A DNA stretch of 64,000 nucleotides, taken from contig JAKLEB010000001.1 in NCBI GenBank assembly GCA_022711765.1, forward strand, positions 251,186-315,185, in the 5' to 3' direction. The stretch comes from Candidatus Krumholzibacteriota bacterium. Its GTDB lineage: Bacteria; Krumholzibacteriota; Krumholzibacteriia; LZORAL124-64-63. The translations under genes were made by a program, and so were the position numbers. The notes under the pieces were generated by a model that worked only from the letters and a program-made list of their open reading frames with translations, was not told the DNA's origin and did no database searches. How positions within the stretch are numbered: the first letter of the stretch is position 1; every line of letters begins with the position of its first letter. Below are positions 61,277-64,000 of the stretch, in pieces.

Positions 61277-63062
61277 GCTCGAGCTCCTCGATGAACGCGG
61301 TCAGCCGCGGCGCGTCGCCCCCGTTGGCCAGGGCGCGCCGGAGGACGTCGAGCGCCTCGGCCCGGCGTCCGAGCTCCCGCAGCGCGAGGCCGAGGTGCTC
61401 GAGGATCACCGGATCCTCCGGCCGCTGGTTGGTCGCGGCGACGAGCCAGTCGAACGCCTGGGCGAACTCGCCGCGCTTGTAGAGGACCCAGCCGAGCGAA
61501 TCGAGGTAGGCGCCGTTCTCGGGATCGGTCCGGAGGGCCTGACGGATCATGGTCTCCGCCTTCGCGAGGTCCTCGCCGATCTCGGCCAGGAAATAGCCGC
61601 AGCTATTGGCGACCTCGGGATCGTCCGGGAACTCGGCCTGCAGATCGACGAGGACCTGGCGCGCTTCGTCGTTCCGCCCTGCATCGTGCAGGCAGAAGCC
61701 GACCTCGAGCAGGGCGGCGACCCGGTGCTCGGCGACCTCCCCGGCCAGGCGGTAGTGCCGGCAGGCCTCTTCCAGGTCGCCCAGCGCCCGGTACACGTAG
61801 CCGAGGATCAAGTGGCCCTCGGCGTCCTGCGGGTTCACCGTGAGCGCGGCTTCCCGGGCGTGGTCGCGCGCTTCCCGCTGGAGGATCTCCTGTCCCGGCG
61901 TCGGCGAGTCCGCCGCCAGCGCCTCCCGTTCGTGCAGCACGAGCAGCCGCAGAAGCGCGATGCGATAGGTCGCGAGGGTCGGTTCACGTTCGGTCGCCTC
62001 CCGCAGGTGGAGCAACGCGCCCTCCGGATCGTCCTGCAGCTCCGCCGCGCGTCCCCAGAGGTACCGGAGCTCGCCATCCTGCGGCCAGCGCCCGGCCGCG
62101 TCGGGCAACAGAGCCAGGGCGGCCTCGACCTGACCCAGACCGAGCAGGTAGCGCGCGAGCTGCGCCTCAGCGCCGCGATCGCGGAGGCCGCTGTCATGCA
62201 CGGCCTGCAGGACCGCCGCGGCGTTCGCGAAGTCGCCGCTTCGGGCGAGCTGGTCGGCCAGCTCGAGCGTGCACTCCGGTCGATCCGTGATGCCCCCGGC
62301 GCGGCGGGCGTCGTCGCCGCTCGCCGCCTCCGCCCGCGCCGCGGTCAGGTCGCCCGCGTGGACCAGGTAACGGATCAGCGCCACCCGCATCGGCCGGGAC
62401 GTCGGCTCGCTCCGCAGCCCCGCCTGCAACCGCTCGGCCATCTCCGCGAAGCGCCCGTGCTGCTGGAGCAGCGCGCCGGCCGCGAGCGTGTACTCCTCGG
62501 TCCGCTCCGGGTCGCGGCGGCTCGCCTCCTCGTAGACGCGGATGGCGTCGTCGACGCGGTCCAGTTCCTCCAGCAGGTCCGCCTGGAGCTTCACGAGGCC
62601 CGGATCGGCCTCGCCGCGCCGGTGCAGCTCCTCGACCTGCTCGAGGGACGCCTGCGGGCGTCCCGCCTGGGCGAGGAGCAGGGCGTACTGCCGTCGCTGC
62701 GCGATGCTGTCCGGGGCCGCGGCGACCAGGTCGCGGTAGATCCGCGCGGCGTCGGCGACGAAGCCGGCCTCGACCAGGCTCTGGGCGAACGCGGTCGCGA
62801 TCCGGGGCGATCCCGGCGCCAGCTGGTACGCTCGGTTCAGGTAGACCAGCGACGCCTCGGTCTCGCCCTGCTGCTGCAGCGACCGCCCGATCGCGTAGGC
62901 CGAGGTCGCTCCGAGCGGCAGCCCGATGTCCTCGCCCGGATTATCCGGGAGGTTCATGACCTGATCCGAGGGCAGCGGCAGGTCGTCAGGCGTCGAGGCC
63001 GCCACGCCGGCCGCCAGCGCGATGATCGCGATGAACCAGGATCGTCGACGGAGAAACGCCAT
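61266..63062 (-). CDS. Exported TPR-repeat protein
   Basis: The 598-aa product has a signal peptide (FIAIIALAAGVAAST) and then about 14 TPR-like helix pairs from residue 55 onward. Examples are ALVYLNRAYQLAPGSPRIATAFAQSL-type units and a terminal NGAYLDSLGWVLYKRGEFAQAFDWL. It resembles BamD/YaiO-like or LapB-like scaffold proteins in repeat layout only. The ATG at 63062 has an AAGGAAG ribosome site. It is 38 bp after rnc. Confidence 0.82.
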   Translation of the reverse strand: MAFLRRRSWFIAIIALAAGVAASTPDDLPLPSDQVMNLPDNPGEDIGLPLGATSAYAIGRSLQQQGETEASLVYLNRAYQLAPGSPRIATAFAQSLVEAGFVADAARIYRDLVAAAPDSIAQRRQYALLLAQAGRPQASLEQVEELHRRGEADPGLVKLQADLLEELDRVDDAIRVYEEASRRDPERTEEYTLAAGALLQQHGRFAEMAERLQAGLRSEPTSRPMRVALIRYLVHAGDLTAARAEAASGDDARRAGGITDRPECTLELADQLARSGDFANAAAVLQAVHDSGLRDRGAEAQLARYLLGLGQVEAALALLPDAAGRWPQDGELRYLWGRAAELQDDPEGALLHLREATEREPTLATYRIALLRLLVLHEREALAADSPTPGQEILQREARDHAREAALTVNPQDAEGHLILGYVYRALGDLEEACRHYRLAGEVAEHRVAALLEVGFCLHDAGRNDEARQVLVDLQAEFPDDPEVANSCGYFLAEIGEDLAKAETMIRQALRTDPENGAYLDSLGWVLYKRGEFAQAFDWLVAATNQRPEDPVILEHLGLALRELGRRAEALDVLRRALANGGDAPRLTAFIEELERVR

Positions 63063-63100
63063 GGGCTTCCTTCCGGCCGTCGTGCCGCGCGCCGGTCCGC

Positions 63101-63913
63101 TCAACCGGCCGGCGGCTTCGCGAGCTCATCCAGAAGTTCGCTCCGCCTGGACAGGGTCGCCAGTGCCTGCCGGGCCGCTTCCTGCTCGGCCGCCTTCTTG
63201 TTCGAGCCCTCGCCGACGCCGAGCACGTGCCCGTTGAACGTGGCGCTGACCCTGAACAGGCGTGCGTGGTCGGGGCCGTCCGCCGACGTCACGCGATACC
63301 GGGGCGGGTTCTTGAATCGGGCCTGGATGATCTCCTGCAGGCGGCTCTTGTAGTTGTCCTGGCCGCGGCGCGCGAGCAGCTGGTCGCAATCCGCGAGCAG
63401 GCAGCGCGAGATCATGCGCTGGGCGGCGGCGAGGCCGCCATCGAGGTAGATCGCCCCGATGACCGCCTCCGTGGTGTCGCAGAGGATGCTGGCGCGCCGG
63501 CGGCCGCCGGTCGCCGCCTCGCTGCGCGACATGCTGATATGGTCGCCGAGGCCGAGCTTGCCGGCCACCTCGGAGAGCCGATCCTTGCAGACCAGCAGCG
63601 ACTTCATCTTCGTCAGATCGCCCTCGCTCGTCTCGGGATAGCGCCCGTACAGGTAGTCGTTGACCACCAGCCCGAGCACCGCGTCGCCGAGAAACTCGAG
63701 CCGTTCGTTGCTGTCCTCGCGCCCATGCTTGACCACGAAGGCATGGGACCGGTGCAGCAGCGCGTTGTCGAGCAACGACGGGTCCCCGAAGCTGTGCCCG
63801 AGCTTCGCCTCGAGGATCCGTCGCCGAGCAGGGTCCGCGGCCGGCGACGGCGAATCGGCGGCGGGCGCTGGCGGCGCGCCTTTCAGTTTCCGCCACAGAT
63901 CGCGCAGCCGCAT
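63101..63913 (-). CDS. rnc: Ribonuclease III
   Basis: The 270-aa endonuclease has a Pro/Ala-rich N-terminal extension. The catalytic domain carries SNERLEFLGDAVLGLVV (catalytic Glu/Asp), a second acidic site in CDTTEAVIGAIYLDGG, and a C-terminal dsRNA-binding domain (DNYKSRLQEIIQ, GEGSNKKAAEQEAARQAL). The start is 5 bp after the fabF stop. fabF-rnc is a common order. Confidence 0.95.
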   Translation of the reverse strand: MRLRDLWRKLKGAPPAPAADSPSPAADPARRRILEAKLGHSFGDPSLLDNALLHRSHAFVVKHGREDSNERLEFLGDAVLGLVVNDYLYGRYPETSEGDLTKMKSLLVCKDRLSEVAGKLGLGDHISMSRSEAATGGRRRASILCDTTEAVIGAIYLDGGLAAAQRMISRCLLADCDQLLARRGQDNYKSRLQEIIQARFKNPPRYRVTSADGPDHARLFRVSATFNGHVLGVGEGSNKKAAEQEAARQALATLSRRSELLDELAKPPAG

Positions 63914-63918
63914 GACGA

Positions 63919-64000
63919 TCAGGGCACCGCCCGGAAACAGAGGGTCAGGTTGTGGCCCCCGAAACCGAACGAGTTGGAGAGCGCGAACTCGACCCTCTGG
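63919..64000 (-). CDS. fabF: 3-oxoacyl-ACP synthase II, C-terminal fragment (5' end outside window)
   Basis: Only the last 26 codons are visible. They contain SNSFGFGGHN followed by LTLCFR, the conserved C-terminal end of beta-ketoacyl-ACP synthases, and the chain ends five residues later. The His of FGFGGHN is one of the two active-site His residues. Position before rnc supports FabF. Confidence 0.88.
   Translation of the reverse strand, partial: QRVEFALSNSFGFGGHNLTLCFRAVP

Overview
The window is GC-rich, almost gap-free DNA from a Gram-negative (diderm) bacterium. Diderm evidence: an LptE-type lipoprotein, a Wza-type polysaccharide export protein, an outer-membrane barrel candidate, and PlsY/GpsA. 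Several traits point to the FCB superphylum, probably a little-studied lineage such as Krumholzibacteriota/Eisenbacteria. They are a DUF4837 lipoprotein, a propeller protein with a FlgD-like C-terminal sorting-type domain, a short RpoD without region 1.1, and a myo-inositol-phosphate synthase. The phylum is inference, because no rRNA lies in the window. No phage, insertion sequence, CRISPR array or transposase was seen; this is core chromosome with envelope and glycan modules.

Layout. 1-3 kb: an M48-like protein cut by the window edge with a degenerate active site, an unknown exported membrane protein, and a CDF-like transporter. 3-5.5 kb: a two-gene Fe-S/cytochrome-b electron-transfer module. 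5.7-10.5 kb: DUF512 radical SAM, der, plsY, gpsA and a MerR regulator, the last three joined by 4-bp overlaps. 10.6-20.4 kb: three single tRNAs, each behind its own promoter, a secreted propeller protein, surE-pcm, a degenerate LysM/LytM protein, apt, and YfgM-like and other membrane proteins. 20.5-28 kb (minus): a chain of sugar transferase, NtrC-type regulator, lptE, holA and trxA, preceded by polysaccharide export and NDP-sugar epimerase genes.

28-44.5 kb (minus) is the translation/isoprenoid block: thrS, infC (AUC start), rpmI, rplT, pheS, pheT, a ZapB-like coiled coil, zapA, 6S RNA, rny, folD, ispA, DUF212, dxs, nadK, recN. The 6S RNA gene, between zapA and rny, is recognised from its promoter, its rod-like fold with a central bubble, and a U-run at its end. 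infC has a leader that can form alternative terminator and anti-terminator hairpins. 44.7-48 kb: tRNA-Val, rpoD and dnaK.

48-53.8 kb (minus) is a second glycan cluster (GT2, two GT4, Gfo/Idh/MocA oxidoreductase, second sugar transferase) interrupted by a tRNA Gly-Cys-Leu operon. A divergent promoter region separates it from ino1 and an MBL-fold hydrolase. After an orphan ParA, 57-64 kb (minus) holds fabF (3' end), rnc, a long TPR protein, a small exported protein, an ECF sigma factor, its zinc-finger anti-sigma, a DUF4837 lipoprotein and a barrel-like protein. This looks like an envelope-stress operon and is the best candidate for an undescribed functional unit.

Promoters of the TTGnnn-16/18 bp-TAnnnT type can be read by eye before most tRNAs, 6S RNA, rpoD, parA and the glycan operons. 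Operons are tight, with many ATGA/GTGA/TGATG junctions.
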